Shown here in pieces: positions 8,965 to 17,344 of a DNA stretch of 42,934 nucleotides; the first letter of the stretch is position 1; every line of letters starts with the position of its first letter. A program made the position numbers and the translations under genes. Below the pieces are notes generated by a model. That model was not told where the DNA came from. It worked only from the letters and a program-made list of their open reading frames with translations, and ran no database searches. Origin of the DNA: Synechococcus sp. CS-1329 (GTDB lineage Bacteria; Cyanobacteriota; Cyanobacteriia; PCC-6307; Cyanobiaceae); contig NZ_JAHLYS010000020.1 of NCBI RefSeq assembly GCF_025128055.1, forward strand, positions 1-42,934. The letters run 5' to 3'.

Positions 8965-9393
8965 TCAGGCACTGGCGGCCTGAGGGTCGGCGAATCCCTT
9001 GATGTCGGCTGAGGGCCTGGAGCCACCGCGACGGGCCATCTGTTCAAGGATGTAGGCCTCGGTTTCACGGAAACGGGGCATGGAGCGCATTTCGAGCTTG
9101 GCCCCATCGCTGAGCACCAGCACCATGTCGCCCCAGGCGCCGAAGCCGCGGGGCACCGAGCGCACTTCCCGCACCTGGCTGTAGACCACCTGGGTCCGGT
9201 CGCGGCCCAGCCAGCCACCGCTGACGGAAATCCGTCGGCTGGTGATGCGGAACCGCAGCCACAGGGCCCGCACGATGGCCCCGACCGCGAAGGGTATGCC
9301 GATAAGCGTGAGCCCGAACAGCAGGTTGAACAGCAGGTCACCACGGGCTGGTCCCCCCTCGTAGAAGGTGGTTTCGGTTATCTCAACGGTCAT
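8965..9393 (-). CDS. PH-domain (bPH/DUF304-like) membrane protein
   Basis: The 142-aa protein has an N-terminal hydrophobic hairpin (about residues 18-42, LLFNLLFGLTLIGIPFAVG) followed by a bacterial PH-like beta domain with RITSRRISV, VVYSQVREVRSV and MVLVLSDGAKLEM. Such proteins anchor in the membrane and present the PH domain to the cytoplasm; molecular function is mostly unknown. ATG 9393 overlaps the rnpA stop by 4 bp (ATGA), giving probable translational coupling. The rpmH-rnpA-PH-yidC order suggests a role linked to membrane protein biogenesis; that is inference from context. Confidence 0.88.
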   Translation of the reverse strand: MTVEITETTFYEGGPARGDLLFNLLFGLTLIGIPFAVGAIVRALWLRFRITSRRISVSGGWLGRDRTQVVYSQVREVRSVPRGFGAWGDMVLVLSDGAKLEMRSMPRFRETEAYILEQMARRGGSRPSADIKGFADPQAASA

Positions 9394-9779
9394 GAGCTCA
9401 GGCCTGCCTTGCGCAACAGCTCGGAACATTCTCCCAGCAAGGCCTCGGGGCTGGCTTCAACGCAGCCCGGCTTGAGGCTGAGCAGCAGCCAGAGGCCGTG
9501 GGCATCGGCGGGCCACTGACCACAGCGTTCACTCAGCCAGCTGTGCAGCAGGCGTCTGAGCCGGTTGCGTCGCACCGAGCGTTTGCTCACCTTGGTGCTC
9601 ACCACCACGGCGCAGCGGCAGCCCTGCAGTGGGGCCTGGCCCAGAGGCGCCCGCAAGAGTGTGGGATCACCCACCACGGAACGCAGCACCAGGTAGGTGC
9701 CATGAAAACGGCGGCCTTTGCGATACAGGTGATCAAAGGCCTTGTCGCCCCGCAGACGCAGATCCCGGGGCAGGGCCAT
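9390..9779 (-). CDS. rnpA: Ribonuclease P protein component
   Basis: The 129-aa basic protein binds the RNase P RNA and aids 5' maturation of tRNAs. The diagnostic RNR-type motif is present as SKRSVRRNRLRRLL (about residues 65-78), following a beta segment CAVVVSTKV, with an N-terminal LRLRGDKAFDHLYRKGRR stretch that contacts pre-tRNA. It lies 25 bp downstream of rpmH, the standard bacterial order, and its stop overlaps the PH-domain gene start. Confidence 0.96.
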   Translation of the reverse strand: MALPRDLRLRGDKAFDHLYRKGRRFHGTYLVLRSVVGDPTLLRAPLGQAPLQGCRCAVVVSTKVSKRSVRRNRLRRLLHSWLSERCGQWPADAHGLWLLLSLKPGCVEASPEALLGECSELLRKAGLSS

Positions 9780-9804
9780 GGGGCGAGGGGACTCTCTTCA
9801 GGCT

Positions 9805-9942
9805 TCAGACAGCCAGGCGAGCACGGCCGCGGCGGCGGCGGGTGCGGATCACGCGGCGTCCGGTGTGGGAGCGCATCCGCACGCGGAACCCCGACACCCG
9901 CTTGCGCTTGCGGCTCGTTCCTTCCAGGGTGCGCTTGGTCAT
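9805..9942 (-). CDS. rpmH: Ribosomal protein L34
   Basis: The 45-aa, extremely basic protein starts at ATG 9942 and ends TGA at 9805-9807. It reads [15 protein letters not shown] and then [16 protein letters not shown], the universal L34 pattern. The cyanobacterial signature MTKRTL(E/G)GT replaces the enterobacterial MKRTFQPS. L34 is part of the large ribosomal subunit. It heads the rpmH-rnpA-yidC cluster. Confidence 0.97.
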   Translation of the reverse strand: MTKRTLEGTSRKRKRVSGFRVRMRSHTGRRVIRTRRRRGRARLAV

Positions 9943-9995
9943 GGGGCGTCTCGGCGTCGGGCCTGTTGTCGATTGGTCAACTTAACAGCCAGGGG

Positions 9996-10628
9996 TCAAT
10001 CAATCCCGGGATCGATCTGGATCAGCCAGCTGCCCAGATAACCGCCGAAGGGCACATCGCCCGGCGCCTGGGCCAGGGCGTTGAACTGGTACATGCCGAT
10101 GTTGAACGGGTTGAAGAGCGACATGTAGACGCCAATGGTGCCATCTACCGGCACGGGCCGCTCCGGGAAGATCTCGATCGACTTGCCATTGGCATTCACC
10201 TCGATAACGGCAGGAATCGTTTCCTTGCAGCGGGTTCGGGAGAGCATGCCGCCTTCCTTCATCACGCAGAGCTTGACATCTTTGGGGTCAATCTTAGCGT
10301 CGAAGTTATCAGGAACAGAAATGGTGAGCTTGAGCATGGCTGTCTTGCGATCCTTCGGCCTCAGGATCAGGTAGTAGTCCGACCGCTTCAGACGTGAAGT
10401 GTCGGTCATGAAGAAGTAGAGCCGCCGGTAGTCCTTGTTGTTGTCCCAGCGGAACTCCAGCAGACCAGGGGTGCCCTGGGCGAGGCTGGTGGCCGGAGCG
10501 ATGCCGGCGCCCGCTCCCGCCAGCACGGCCCCCAGGCCCACGCCCGCGGCAGCCATCAGCAGGCCGGCCCGCTTCGGCCAGGTGGCCGCCAGTCGGCGCA
10601 GCCGTTGTTGCAGGGTCGGGAGGGTCAT
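9996..10628 (-). CDS. DUF2808 protein, exported
   Basis: The 210-aa protein has a long basic N-terminus, then a hydrophobic segment (about residues 21-46, AGLLMAAAGVGLGAVLAGAG) ending near ATSLAQ, which looks like a Sec signal peptide with AxA-type cleavage. The mature part carries the cyanobacterial DUF2808 pattern: YYLILRPKDRKTAM, then ISVPDNFDAKIDPK and IPAVIEVNANGKSIEIFPERPVP, and a late FNPFNIGMYQFNA. The family is restricted mainly to cyanobacteria and its function is unknown. It is in line with aroH upstream and rpmH downstream but separated by about 105 and 53 bp, so it may have its own promoter. Confidence 0.85.
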   Translation of the reverse strand: MTLPTLQQRLRRLAATWPKRAGLLMAAAGVGLGAVLAGAGAGIAPATSLAQGTPGLLEFRWDNNKDYRRLYFFMTDTSRLKRSDYYLILRPKDRKTAMLKLTISVPDNFDAKIDPKDVKLCVMKEGGMLSRTRCKETIPAVIEVNANGKSIEIFPERPVPVDGTIGVYMSLFNPFNIGMYQFNALAQAPGDVPFGGYLGSWLIQIDPGID

Positions 10629-10733
10629 GGAAAAGGGAGCAGGTCTGGCCAGCGCGGGGCGGGCCCGGGTGTGAACTGGATTCTCGGCCCGCGCCAGCGG
10701 GGGCAGCCCCGTGGGGGTGCAGCGGTGCAGCTG

Positions 10734-11114
10734 TCAGTTGTGACCGGATCTGTCCGGCCGCAGCCGGGCTGCCTGCCTCAGGTAGGGGTGCAGCGGCACC
10801 CGGGTGGGCTCCATCCAGGCGTGGGCCAGCACGCGGATGCAGCGGGGCAGGTCCCCTGCCACGGCCATCTGCTGACAATCCAGCAGGGCCACACCGTCCC
10901 AGCCCGGCTGCCGCCGGGCGACGGCCGCCGGGAAGCCGGCATCGAGATCGGCGGTGACCGAGAAGGTCACCGACAGCACCCGGGAGCCATTCAGGCCGTT
11001 GGCGCTGATCAGGCTGTCGAGCAGCTCGCTCACCGCCTCCTCGATGGCGGCTGCGGTGTTGGCGTTGGCAGTGGTGGCGCCCCGCAGGGCCCGCAGCTCC
11101 CGGGCCTCGCTCAT
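10734..11114 (-). CDS. aroH: Chorismate mutase, AroH class
   Basis: The 126-aa protein matches the trimeric Bacillus-type chorismate mutase, which converts chorismate to prephenate for Phe and Tyr synthesis. Visible family landmarks are RALRGATTANANT at the N-terminus (active-site Arg), VTFSVTADLDAGFPA, the CIRVLAHA segment bearing the catalytic Arg, and YLRQAARLRPD near the C-terminus. The size is close to that of the family. ATG 11114 overlaps the sppA stop by 4 bp; the longer frame to 11144 would run into sppA and adds nothing family-like. Confidence 0.93.
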   Translation of the reverse strand: MSEARELRALRGATTANANTAAAIEEAVSELLDSLISANGLNGSRVLSVTFSVTADLDAGFPAAVARRQPGWDGVALLDCQQMAVAGDLPRCIRVLAHAWMEPTRVPLHPYLRQAARLRPDRSGHN

Positions 11115-11923
11115 GGCCGCCAGAGCCACAGCGGTTGACCGCACCAGGCCAGCTCCAGGCTGAGGGCCTGCTGCAGGCCCCTCAGCATGTTGCGGCCGGG
11201 GATCAGGCCGCCCAGTCGCTTCTGGGGCTTGCCGAAGAGCACCGGCCGGGTCTTCTCCTCATCCAGACCGGCCAGCCGTGCCGCCAGCCGCCGGGCGTGC
11301 TCCTCATCGCCGAGTTCATCGATCAGGCCCAGCTCCCTGGCCTGGGCACCGCTGAACACCCGCCCGTCGGCGAAGGCACGCACGGTGCTGTCGCTGAGTC
11401 CGCGGCCTGTGGCCACCGCGTCGACGAACTGGCCGTAGCTGGAGTCGATCAGACCCTGCAGCAGCTCCCGTTCATCGGCGGTCAGCGCCCGGTCCGGCGA
11501 GAGGATGTCCTTGTAGAGGCCGCTCTTGACGGTTTCGAAGCTGATGCCGATGCGCTCCAGCAGCTTCGAAATATTGTTGCCGCGCAGGATCACACCGATC
11601 GAGCCGGTGATCGTGCCGGGGTTGGCCACGATTTTCTCGGCGGCCACCCCCACATACACGCCTCCGGAGGCGGAGATGTTGCCGAAGCTGGCCACCACGC
11701 GACAGCCCTTGCTGCGCAGGCGGCCGATGGCCGCATGGATCTCCTGGCTGTCGCCCACGGTGCCGCCGGGGCTGTCGATGCGCAGCAGCAGGGCCGGGAA
11801 TTCCCTCTCCTCAACTTGGCGTAGGGCTTTGACCACGCGCTCCCGGGTGGGGCCGGAGATCGCCCCCTCGATCACGATCCTCGCCATGCTCTTTCGGGAC
11901 TTGCGGCGCCAGGGCCAGGGCAT
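11111..11923 (-). CDS. sppA: Signal peptide peptidase SppA-type serine protease
   Basis: The protein is about 270 aa, the short single-domain SppA form. It cleaves leftover signal peptides at the membrane with a Ser/Lys dyad. LLRIDSPGGTVGDSQEI is the conserved entry block, NISASGGVYVG holds the nucleophilic serine, and KSGLYKDILSPDR supplies the general-base lysine region. No strong N-terminal transmembrane helix is visible, only a basic WRRKSRKS stretch. ATG 11923 is chosen because relatives begin with a PWPWRRK-like segment; ATG 11962 is an alternative. It diverges from the EamA gene, with a short shared promoter region. Confidence 0.92.
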   Translation of the reverse strand: MPWPWRRKSRKSMARIVIEGAISGPTRERVVKALRQVEEREFPALLLRIDSPGGTVGDSQEIHAAIGRLRSKGCRVVASFGNISASGGVYVGVAAEKIVANPGTITGSIGVILRGNNISKLLERIGISFETVKSGLYKDILSPDRALTADERELLQGLIDSSYGQFVDAVATGRGLSDSTVRAFADGRVFSGAQARELGLIDELGDEEHARRLAARLAGLDEEKTRPVLFGKPQKRLGGLIPGRNMLRGLQQALSLELAWCGQPLWLWRP

Positions 11924-11976
11924 GCGATGCAGCTCGGAGTCGCTGGATCTTAAAAAGGTCACCGCCGATCGCTTCG

Positions 11977-12942
11977 ATGACCCCTCCGCTGCGTTGGCTG
12001 TTGATGCTGCTGCCCTTTGCCCTCTGGGGCACGGCGATGGCGGCGATGAAACCCCTGCTGGAGACGGCCGGGCCGCTCACGGTCGCCTGGATGCGGCTGC
12101 TGCCGGCGGCTTTGCTGCTGCTGCTGGTGGCCAAGCTGCAGGGGCGTTCGCTGGCGGTGGCGGTCTCCGATCGTCCCTGGCTGCTGGCCTTCGCCCTGGT
12201 GGACGGCACCCTGTTCCAGGGCCTGCTGGCCCGGGGCCTGGAGAGCACCGGCGCCGGTCTGGGCTCGGTGCTGATCGATTCCCAGCCCCTGCTGGTGGCC
12301 CTGCTGGCCCGCAGCCTCTTCGGTGAGGCGATCAATCCGGTGGGCTGGTCGGGCCTGCTGCTGGGCCTGGCCGGCATCGCCTGCCTGGGGCTGCCGGCGC
12401 CGCTGCTGCGGCACTGGTGGCTGGATGGACCGGAGGCCCAGGGCTTGCATCCCTGGAGCCATGGCGAGACCTGGATGCTGGCGGCGGCGGTGGCGATGGC
12501 GGTGGGCACCGTGCTCTGCCGCTACGCCAGCCGCGGCAGCGACCCGGTGGCCGTCACCGGCTGGCACATGCTGATCGGTGGGGTGCCCCTGTTGATCGGT
12601 TCACTAGGTGTCAACCACTTCGATGCGGCGGCGGCCCCCTTCTGGCCAGCCTGGAGCGCCCTGGAGTGGGGTCTGATGGCCTACGCCAGCGTGCTGGGCA
12701 GTGCCCTGGCCTACGGACTGTTCTTCTGGTTCGCCAGCCGCGGTGATCTCACCGGCTTCACCGCCCTCACCTTTCTCACGCCCGTGTTCGCCCTGCTCTG
12801 CGGCCTGCTGCTGCTGGAGGAGCGCCTGCTGCCGCTGCAGTGGTTCGGCTCGGCGCTGGCCCTGGTTTCGGTGCTGCTGATCAACCAGCGCCAGCGGCTC
12901 TGGCGCCCGGCCCTGGCCGATCCACCGGCCCTGTTGCCGTGA
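11977..12942 (+). CDS. EamA/DMT-family permease
   Basis: The 321-aa protein has about ten hydrophobic helices in two EamA repeats, the first starting LLMLLPFALWGTAMAAMK and the second around residues 165-305 (MLAAAVAMAVGTVLC, then ALTFLTPVFALLCG). DMT permeases move small metabolites such as amino acids or nucleotide-sugar-like compounds, often outward, but the substrate cannot be read from sequence. Its stop overlaps the GTG start of the following glycosyltransferase by 4 bp, which implies co-expression and makes export of a glycosylated product conceivable. Confidence 0.9.
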   Translation: MTPPLRWLLMLLPFALWGTAMAAMKPLLETAGPLTVAWMRLLPAALLLLLVAKLQGRSLAVAVSDRPWLLAFALVDGTLFQGLLARGLESTGAGLGSVLIDSQPLLVALLARSLFGEAINPVGWSGLLLGLAGIACLGLPAPLLRHWWLDGPEAQGLHPWSHGETWMLAAAVAMAVGTVLCRYASRGSDPVAVTGWHMLIGGVPLLIGSLGVNHFDAAAAPFWPAWSALEWGLMAYASVLGSALAYGLFFWFASRGDLTGFTALTFLTPVFALLCGLLLLEERLLPLQWFGSALALVSVLLINQRQRLWRPALADPPALLP

Positions 12943-14030
12943 CGGCTTCCTGGCGCCTGCTGGTGGTGAGCACGCCGGTGGGAGCACTCGGCTCCGGCGC
13001 TGGCGGCGGCGTGGAGATCACCCTCGAGGGGCTGGTGGCTGGTCTGATCGGTCGCGGCCACCGCCTCACGGTGCTGGCTGCCGAGGGCTCGCGGCTCTCG
13101 GCGGCCTGCGCCGCCGCGCGGCTCTGGACGGTGGCCGGCGTCGATCAGCCCAGCTGGCAGCACCAGCCCCGTGACGCTCCCGTTCAGATCCCCGCTGCCG
13201 GGTTGCTGCCGGCCCTCTGGCGCCAGGTGCAGGGCCGTCAGGGCGAGTTCGATGCGGTGCTGAATCTCGCCTACGACTGGCTGCCCTTCTGGCTCACTCC
13301 TCTGCTGTCCACGCCGCTGTTTCACCTGGTGAGCATGGGCTCGGTGGCGGCGGTGATGGATGAGGTGATCGAGGAGGTGGCCCGCAGCGACCAGCGTCGG
13401 CTGGCCTTTCACACCAGGGCCCAGGCCGGTGATTTTCACCTGCCCGCCCCGCCGCTGGTGGTGGGCAATGGCTTCGACCTCTCGGCTTACAGCTTTCAGG
13501 AGCGGCCGGATCCTGAGCCCCTGCTGGGCTGGGCTGGTCGCATCGCCCCGGAGAAGGGCCTGGAGGACGCAGCGGCAGTGGCGGCAAGCCTGGGGGAGCG
13601 ACTGCTGGTCTGGGGGGTGCGGGAGGACCCCGCCTACGCGGCGGCTGTGGAGGCTTCGGTGCCGCCCGGCACCATCGACTGGCGCGGCTTTCTGCCCACC
13701 CAGGCGCTGCAGGCGGAGCTGGGCCGCTGTCGCCTGCTGCTGAACACGCCCAAGTGGAATGAAGCCTTCGGCAACGTGGTGGTGGAGGCGATGGCCTGCG
13801 GCGTGCCTGTGGTGGCCTACGCCCGGGGCGGTCCCGGGGAGTTGATCGTGCCGCGGGTCACCGGGCTGCTGGTGCCCCCCGACGATGTGGCGGCCCTGAC
13901 GCTGGCGGCCCGGGGCGCGGCGGGTCTGGAGCGCTCCGCCTGCCGCCGCTGGGTGGAGCGCCACGCCTCCCGGCAGGCCTTCGCCGAGCGGATCGAGGCC
14001 TGGATCCGAGCCGGTCTGCGCCCGGCCTAA
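12939..14030 (+). CDS. GT4 glycosyltransferase, UDP-glucose:tetrahydrobiopterin glucosyltransferase-like
   Basis: The 363-aa GT-B protein starts at GTG 12939 inside the EamA stop. It opens with LLVVSTPVGALGSGAGGGVE, and has VLNLAYDWLPFWLTP, HLVSMGS, WAGRIAPEKGLEDA and the GT4 EX7E motif in NEAFGNVVVEAMACGVPV. This order and wording match my memory of BGluT of Synechococcus PCC 7942, which glucosylates tetrahydrobiopterin; the assignment to that activity is by resemblance only. Glucosylated pterins are abundant in cyanobacteria and have been linked to UV-A responses and photoprotection. Another GT4 acceptor is the main alternative. It is cytoplasmic, with no membrane segment. Confidence 0.8.
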   Translation: MTASWRLLVVSTPVGALGSGAGGGVEITLEGLVAGLIGRGHRLTVLAAEGSRLSAACAAARLWTVAGVDQPSWQHQPRDAPVQIPAAGLLPALWRQVQGRQGEFDAVLNLAYDWLPFWLTPLLSTPLFHLVSMGSVAAVMDEVIEEVARSDQRRLAFHTRAQAGDFHLPAPPLVVGNGFDLSAYSFQERPDPEPLLGWAGRIAPEKGLEDAAAVAASLGERLLVWGVREDPAYAAAVEASVPPGTIDWRGFLPTQALQAELGRCRLLLNTPKWNEAFGNVVVEAMACGVPVVAYARGGPGELIVPRVTGLLVPPDDVAALTLAARGAAGLERSACRRWVERHASRQAFAERIEAWIRAGLRPA

Positions 14031-14054
14031 GTTCGCTGCGACTCAGGCGCCCGC

Positions 14055-15917
14055 GTGTCCCCCTCCCCTTCCCGTTCCCCGGATGGGGGTCATCTGGCCG
14101 CTGGCCGCTGGGCGGTGCTCGCCCTGATCCTGCTGCTGGGCGTCGCCCTGTTCCTCTGGCAGCTGGGCTCCACGGGGCTGGTGGATGAAACGCCCCCCCT
14201 GTTCGCCGCCTCCGCGCGGGCCATGGCGGAGACCGGCCAGTGGCTGATTCCCCATGTCAATGGCCTGCCCCGCTACGACAAGCCGCCCCTCACCTACTGG
14301 CTGATGGGTCTGGTTTATGCCATTCCCGCTCAGGAGCAGTGGAATCCTCTGGGCACCTGGGCGGCCCGCCTGCCCTCGGCCCTGTCGGTGATCGCCGTCA
14401 TGCTCAGCCTGGGATACACCCTGCTGCGCTGGCCCCAGTCGGGCGGCGGAGGACTGCGCTCGGCCTGCACGGCCCTGGGGGCGAGCCTGGCCTTTGCCCT
14501 CTCGCCGCTGATCCTGCTCTGGGGGCGGATCGCCGTCAGTGATGCCCTGCTCACCGGCTGCCTGGCGGTGGCTCTGCTGCTGTTCTGGCAGGGCTGGGCC
14601 GAACCCCGTCGGGCGGTCTGGCCCGGCTGGGTCGTGCTGGGCCTGGCGGTGCTGGCCAAGGGGCCCGTGGCCCTGGCCCTGGCGGGACTGACCCTGCTGG
14701 GATTCGGGCTCAGTCAGCGCCGCCTGGGGGCGCTCTGGCGCCGGCTGCGGCCCCTGCCGGGGCTGGCGCTCACGGCCCTGGTGGCCCTGCCCTGGTACGT
14801 GGTGGCCCTGGCATTGGAAGGCGGCGCCTTCTGGGACAGCTTCTTCGGCTATCACAATCTGCAGCGCTTCACCTCGGTGGTGAACCAGCACCTGCAGCCC
14901 TGGTGGTACTTCGTGCCGGTGCTGGTGGTGGCCGGCCTTCCCTTCACCCCCCTGCTGCTGCTGGGGCTGCTCAGGGCCCTGGGCCGCTGCTGGCGCCGCT
15001 CGAGCCTTCCGCTGGCCCCTGGAGCCGCCGCCCGGCAGGAGCTGCCCTCCGGCTCCCTGGCCAGTTACTCCGCCTGCTGGCTGCTGGCGGTGCTGGTCTT
15101 CTTCACCCTGGCTGCCACGAAACTGCCCAGTTACTGGTTGCCGGCCACGCCGGCCGCCGGTCTGCTGATCGCCCTCACCGCCGCCGAGGGGGGACGGGCC
15201 AGCCGTTGGGCCCTGGGGGCCTCGGTGGCGCTGATGGGACTGCTGACTGTGGTGCTGGCCCTCTCCGCCAGCTGGATTCCCCTGATCAACGATCCGGAGA
15301 TGCCCACCCTGCCGGCGGAGCTGCTGGCCAGTGGGCTGGTGCTGCGTGCGGCGGTCTGCTTCGGCCTGGCCACCGCAGCTGGGATCTGGCTCTGCTGGCC
15401 TCTGCAGCGGCGGGCCTGGGGGCTGCTGCCCGCCCAGCTGGCCCTGGTGCTGTTCCACCTGCTGGCGGTTCTGCCGATGTGGAGTCTTGGAGACGGGGTC
15501 AGGGGGCTGCCGGTGCGGACGGTGGCCCAGCAGGTGCGGCTGGCCCGCCGGGGCTCCGAACCACTGGCGATGGTGGGGATTCTCAAGCCATCGCTGCACT
15601 ACTACAGCGGCCAAGTGGTGCTCTACGAGGGCATCTCCCCCGGTGCCCTGATCAACCTGGCCGAGCGCCTGGAGCGAGAGCGACGCCAGGGCCAGAGCCC
15701 CAGCTCCGCTGAAGCGCAGCCCACCGTGCTGGTGGTGATCGATCAGGGCACAGCTCAGGCCCCCCACTGGCAGGGGCTGGCTCCCGTCGAAGTGGGTGGT
15801 TCGGGGCTGTACCGGCTCTGGCGGCTCGAGCGGAGCCGCCTTCAGCAGAGGGCCGATGAGCTGCGGGCCGCTGGAGTGGCGCCCACCTGGCAACAGCCGG
15901 TGCCGGAGCGTTACTGA
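14055..15917 (+). CDS. ArnT/PMT-like GT-C glycosyltransferase, membrane-bound
   Basis: The 620-aa protein has about twelve hydrophobic helices and the N-terminal GT-C signature: VDETPPLFAASARAMAETG holds the conserved acidic pair, then LPRYDKPPLTYWL is the YDKPPL motif of the ArnT/GT83 family. Such enzymes use a polyprenyl-phosphate sugar donor to modify lipids, cell-envelope glycans or proteins on the outer face of the inner membrane. The C-terminal soluble part (about residues 490-620) contains a LHYYSGQVVLYEG segment. GTG 14055 gives a hydrophilic 20-residue lead before helix 1. It follows the GT4 gene by 24 bp. Its 3' end overlaps the convergent DUF721 gene by 7 bp. Confidence 0.88.
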   Translation: MSPSPSRSPDGGHLAAGRWAVLALILLLGVALFLWQLGSTGLVDETPPLFAASARAMAETGQWLIPHVNGLPRYDKPPLTYWLMGLVYAIPAQEQWNPLGTWAARLPSALSVIAVMLSLGYTLLRWPQSGGGGLRSACTALGASLAFALSPLILLWGRIAVSDALLTGCLAVALLLFWQGWAEPRRAVWPGWVVLGLAVLAKGPVALALAGLTLLGFGLSQRRLGALWRRLRPLPGLALTALVALPWYVVALALEGGAFWDSFFGYHNLQRFTSVVNQHLQPWWYFVPVLVVAGLPFTPLLLLGLLRALGRCWRRSSLPLAPGAAARQELPSGSLASYSACWLLAVLVFFTLAATKLPSYWLPATPAAGLLIALTAAEGGRASRWALGASVALMGLLTVVLALSASWIPLINDPEMPTLPAELLASGLVLRAAVCFGLATAAGIWLCWPLQRRAWGLLPAQLALVLFHLLAVLPMWSLGDGVRGLPVRTVAQQVRLARRGSEPLAMVGILKPSLHYYSGQVVLYEGISPGALINLAERLERERRQGQSPSSAEAQPTVLVVIDQGTAQAPHWQGLAPVEVGGSGLYRLWRLERSRLQQRADELRAAGVAPTWQQPVPERY

Positions 15918-16444
15918 GCTTCGGCCGGCTCCAGATTGCGGCGGCAGAGGCCGCAGTGACCCCAGCGGGCCAGTTCGCCCGCCGGAGCAGGGCTGGAGCA
16001 GGCCGGGCAGAGGCCCAGGCCGTGCACATCCACCCGGCTGGGGTGGATCGCCCAGACCCGGGCAGTGTCCTCACTGCCGGGGAGTCCGGTGGCCGTGGCC
16101 TGATGCTGGCGGAAGCGCAGGTCGCGGACGGGAAAACCCGACCCCCGCAGGGCGCCCAGCAGCTGATGGCGGTTGTAGCGCAGGGCCTGCAACCACTGGG
16201 GATGGTGGGCTCCCACCGTCAGTACGCCGCCCTGGAGGCTGAGGGGCCGGCAGTGGGGGGCCAGCTGGTCACCGGCGATCCGGGGCCAGGCCTGCCAGAG
16301 GGCGGCCAGGCTGCCGGCCCGACGCCACTCCTGCTGCATCTGCTCCAGGCAGGACGCCACCGCCACGATCGGCGCAGGGGCTGCCGGCATCAGCACGCTC
16401 ACGTTGCCGATCCGGCGCACCTGATCCCGCGGAGCCTTGGCCAT
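15911..16444 (-). CDS. DUF721 (DciA-like) protein with a C-terminal zinc ribbon
   Basis: The 177-aa protein has a DUF721 core at about residues 30-115: LAALWQAWPRIAGDQLAPHCRP, then the GVLTVGAHHPQWLQALRYNR block typical of DciA-type domains. DciA proteins load or activate the replicative helicase DnaB in bacteria lacking DnaC. The C-terminus adds two CxxC pairs (C146/C149 and C164/C167) 15 residues apart, a zinc-ribbon layout. The DUF721 assignment is by pattern; the helicase-loader role is inferred from the family. It is divergent from vipp1 and convergent with the GT-C gene. Confidence 0.8.
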   Translation of the reverse strand: MAKAPRDQVRRIGNVSVLMPAAPAPIVAVASCLEQMQQEWRRAGSLAALWQAWPRIAGDQLAPHCRPLSLQGGVLTVGAHHPQWLQALRYNRHQLLGALRGSGFPVRDLRFRQHQATATGLPGSEDTARVWAIHPSRVDVHGLGLCPACSSPAPAGELARWGHCGLCRRNLEPAEAQ

Positions 16445-16534
16445 GCTCTGAGGTTAGGGAGTGAGGGTGCGGGCAACCGTCCGTGGTGCGGCGGGCCACA
16501 GCAGCTACCCTCCGGGTTGCCCCCGCCTCGACCC

Positions 16535-17311
16535 ATGGGCTTCTTCGACCGGCTCAGCCGCCTGCTGCGGGCCAACCTCAACGATCTGGTCAGCAAGGCC
16601 GAGGATCCCTCCAAGATCCTGGATCAGTCCGTTGCGGACATGCAGTCCGACCTGGTGAAGCTGCGCCAGGCCGTGGCCACCGCCATCGCCAGCCAGAAGC
16701 GGATCCAGAACCAGGCCGAACAGGCCGAATCCCAGAGCCGCACCTGGTACGAGCGTGCGGAGCTGGCCCTCAAGAAAGGCGAGGACGATCTCGCCCGCGA
16801 GGCCCTCAGCCGCCGCAAGACCTATCAGGAAACGGCCACCGCCCTCAACAGCCAGCTCAACGGTCAGGCCGGCCAGGTCGACACCCTCAAGCGCAGCCTC
16901 ACGGCCCTCGAGGGCAAGATCGCCCAGGCCAAGACCAAGAAGGACATGCTCAAGGCCCGCGCCCAGGCGGCCCAGGCCCAGGAGCAGTTGCAGAGCGCCG
17001 TCGGCAACCTCGGCACCAACTCCTCGATGGCCGCCTTCGATCAGATGGAGGAGAAGGTGCAGGCCCTTGAGGCCCGCAGCCAGGCCGCCGCGGAACTGGC
17101 CGGGGCCGATCTGGAGAGTCAGTTCGCGGCCCTTGAAGGCGGCAGCGACGTGGATGATGAACTCTCCGCCCTGCGCAACCGACTGGAGGGGGGCGCCTCG
17201 GCAGAACCACTGTTGCCCGTCAGTGCTGAAGCCCCCAAGCTGGAGCCGGCACAGGCGGCCCAGGTGGATGCTGAGCTCGAGGAGTTGAAGCGCTCGATCG
17301 ACAAGCTCTGA
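16535..17311 (+). CDS. vipp1: Vipp1/IM30 (PspA family)
   Basis: The 258-aa protein begins MGFFDRLSRLLRANLNDLV, the amphipathic helix of the PspA/Vipp1 family, followed by EDPSKILDQSV and a long alpha-helical coiled coil (about residues 28-200, rich in Ala, Gln, Lys and Glu). A C-terminal extension (about 210-258) ends in a predicted helix ELEELKRSIDKL, which marks Vipp1 rather than PspA. The protein assembles rings and rods on membranes and supports thylakoid biogenesis and membrane protection. ATG 16535 is the family start; the longer upstream frame is antisense to the DUF721 gene. No transmembrane helix. Confidence 0.95.
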   Translation: MGFFDRLSRLLRANLNDLVSKAEDPSKILDQSVADMQSDLVKLRQAVATAIASQKRIQNQAEQAESQSRTWYERAELALKKGEDDLAREALSRRKTYQETATALNSQLNGQAGQVDTLKRSLTALEGKIAQAKTKKDMLKARAQAAQAQEQLQSAVGNLGTNSSMAAFDQMEEKVQALEARSQAAAELAGADLESQFAALEGGSDVDDELSALRNRLEGGASAEPLLPVSAEAPKLEPAQAAQVDAELEELKRSIDKL

Positions 17312-17319
17312 GCCCCGCC

Positions 17320-17344
17320 GGGGCAGCCGATCCCCAGCTGCCCC
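17320..17344 (+). terminator. GC-rich hairpin after vipp1, possible terminator or attenuator
   Basis: Between the vipp1 stop (17311) and the thioredoxin start (17384), GGGGCAGC (17320-17327) pairs perfectly with GCTGCCCC (17337-17344) across a 9-nt loop. There is no T-run, so it is not a classic intrinsic terminator; a TACAAT -10-like box at 17357-17362 follows, which fits a promoter for the next gene. A second, mutually exclusive hairpin (GCCCC/GGGGC at 17312-17324) overlaps it. High GC makes short stems common. Confidence 0.35.

Noticed and set aside
14043-15893. 616-aa frame antisense to the GT-C gene
   Set aside because: Low-complexity Gln/Gly/Pro/His product typical of reverse-strand shadows in this base composition.
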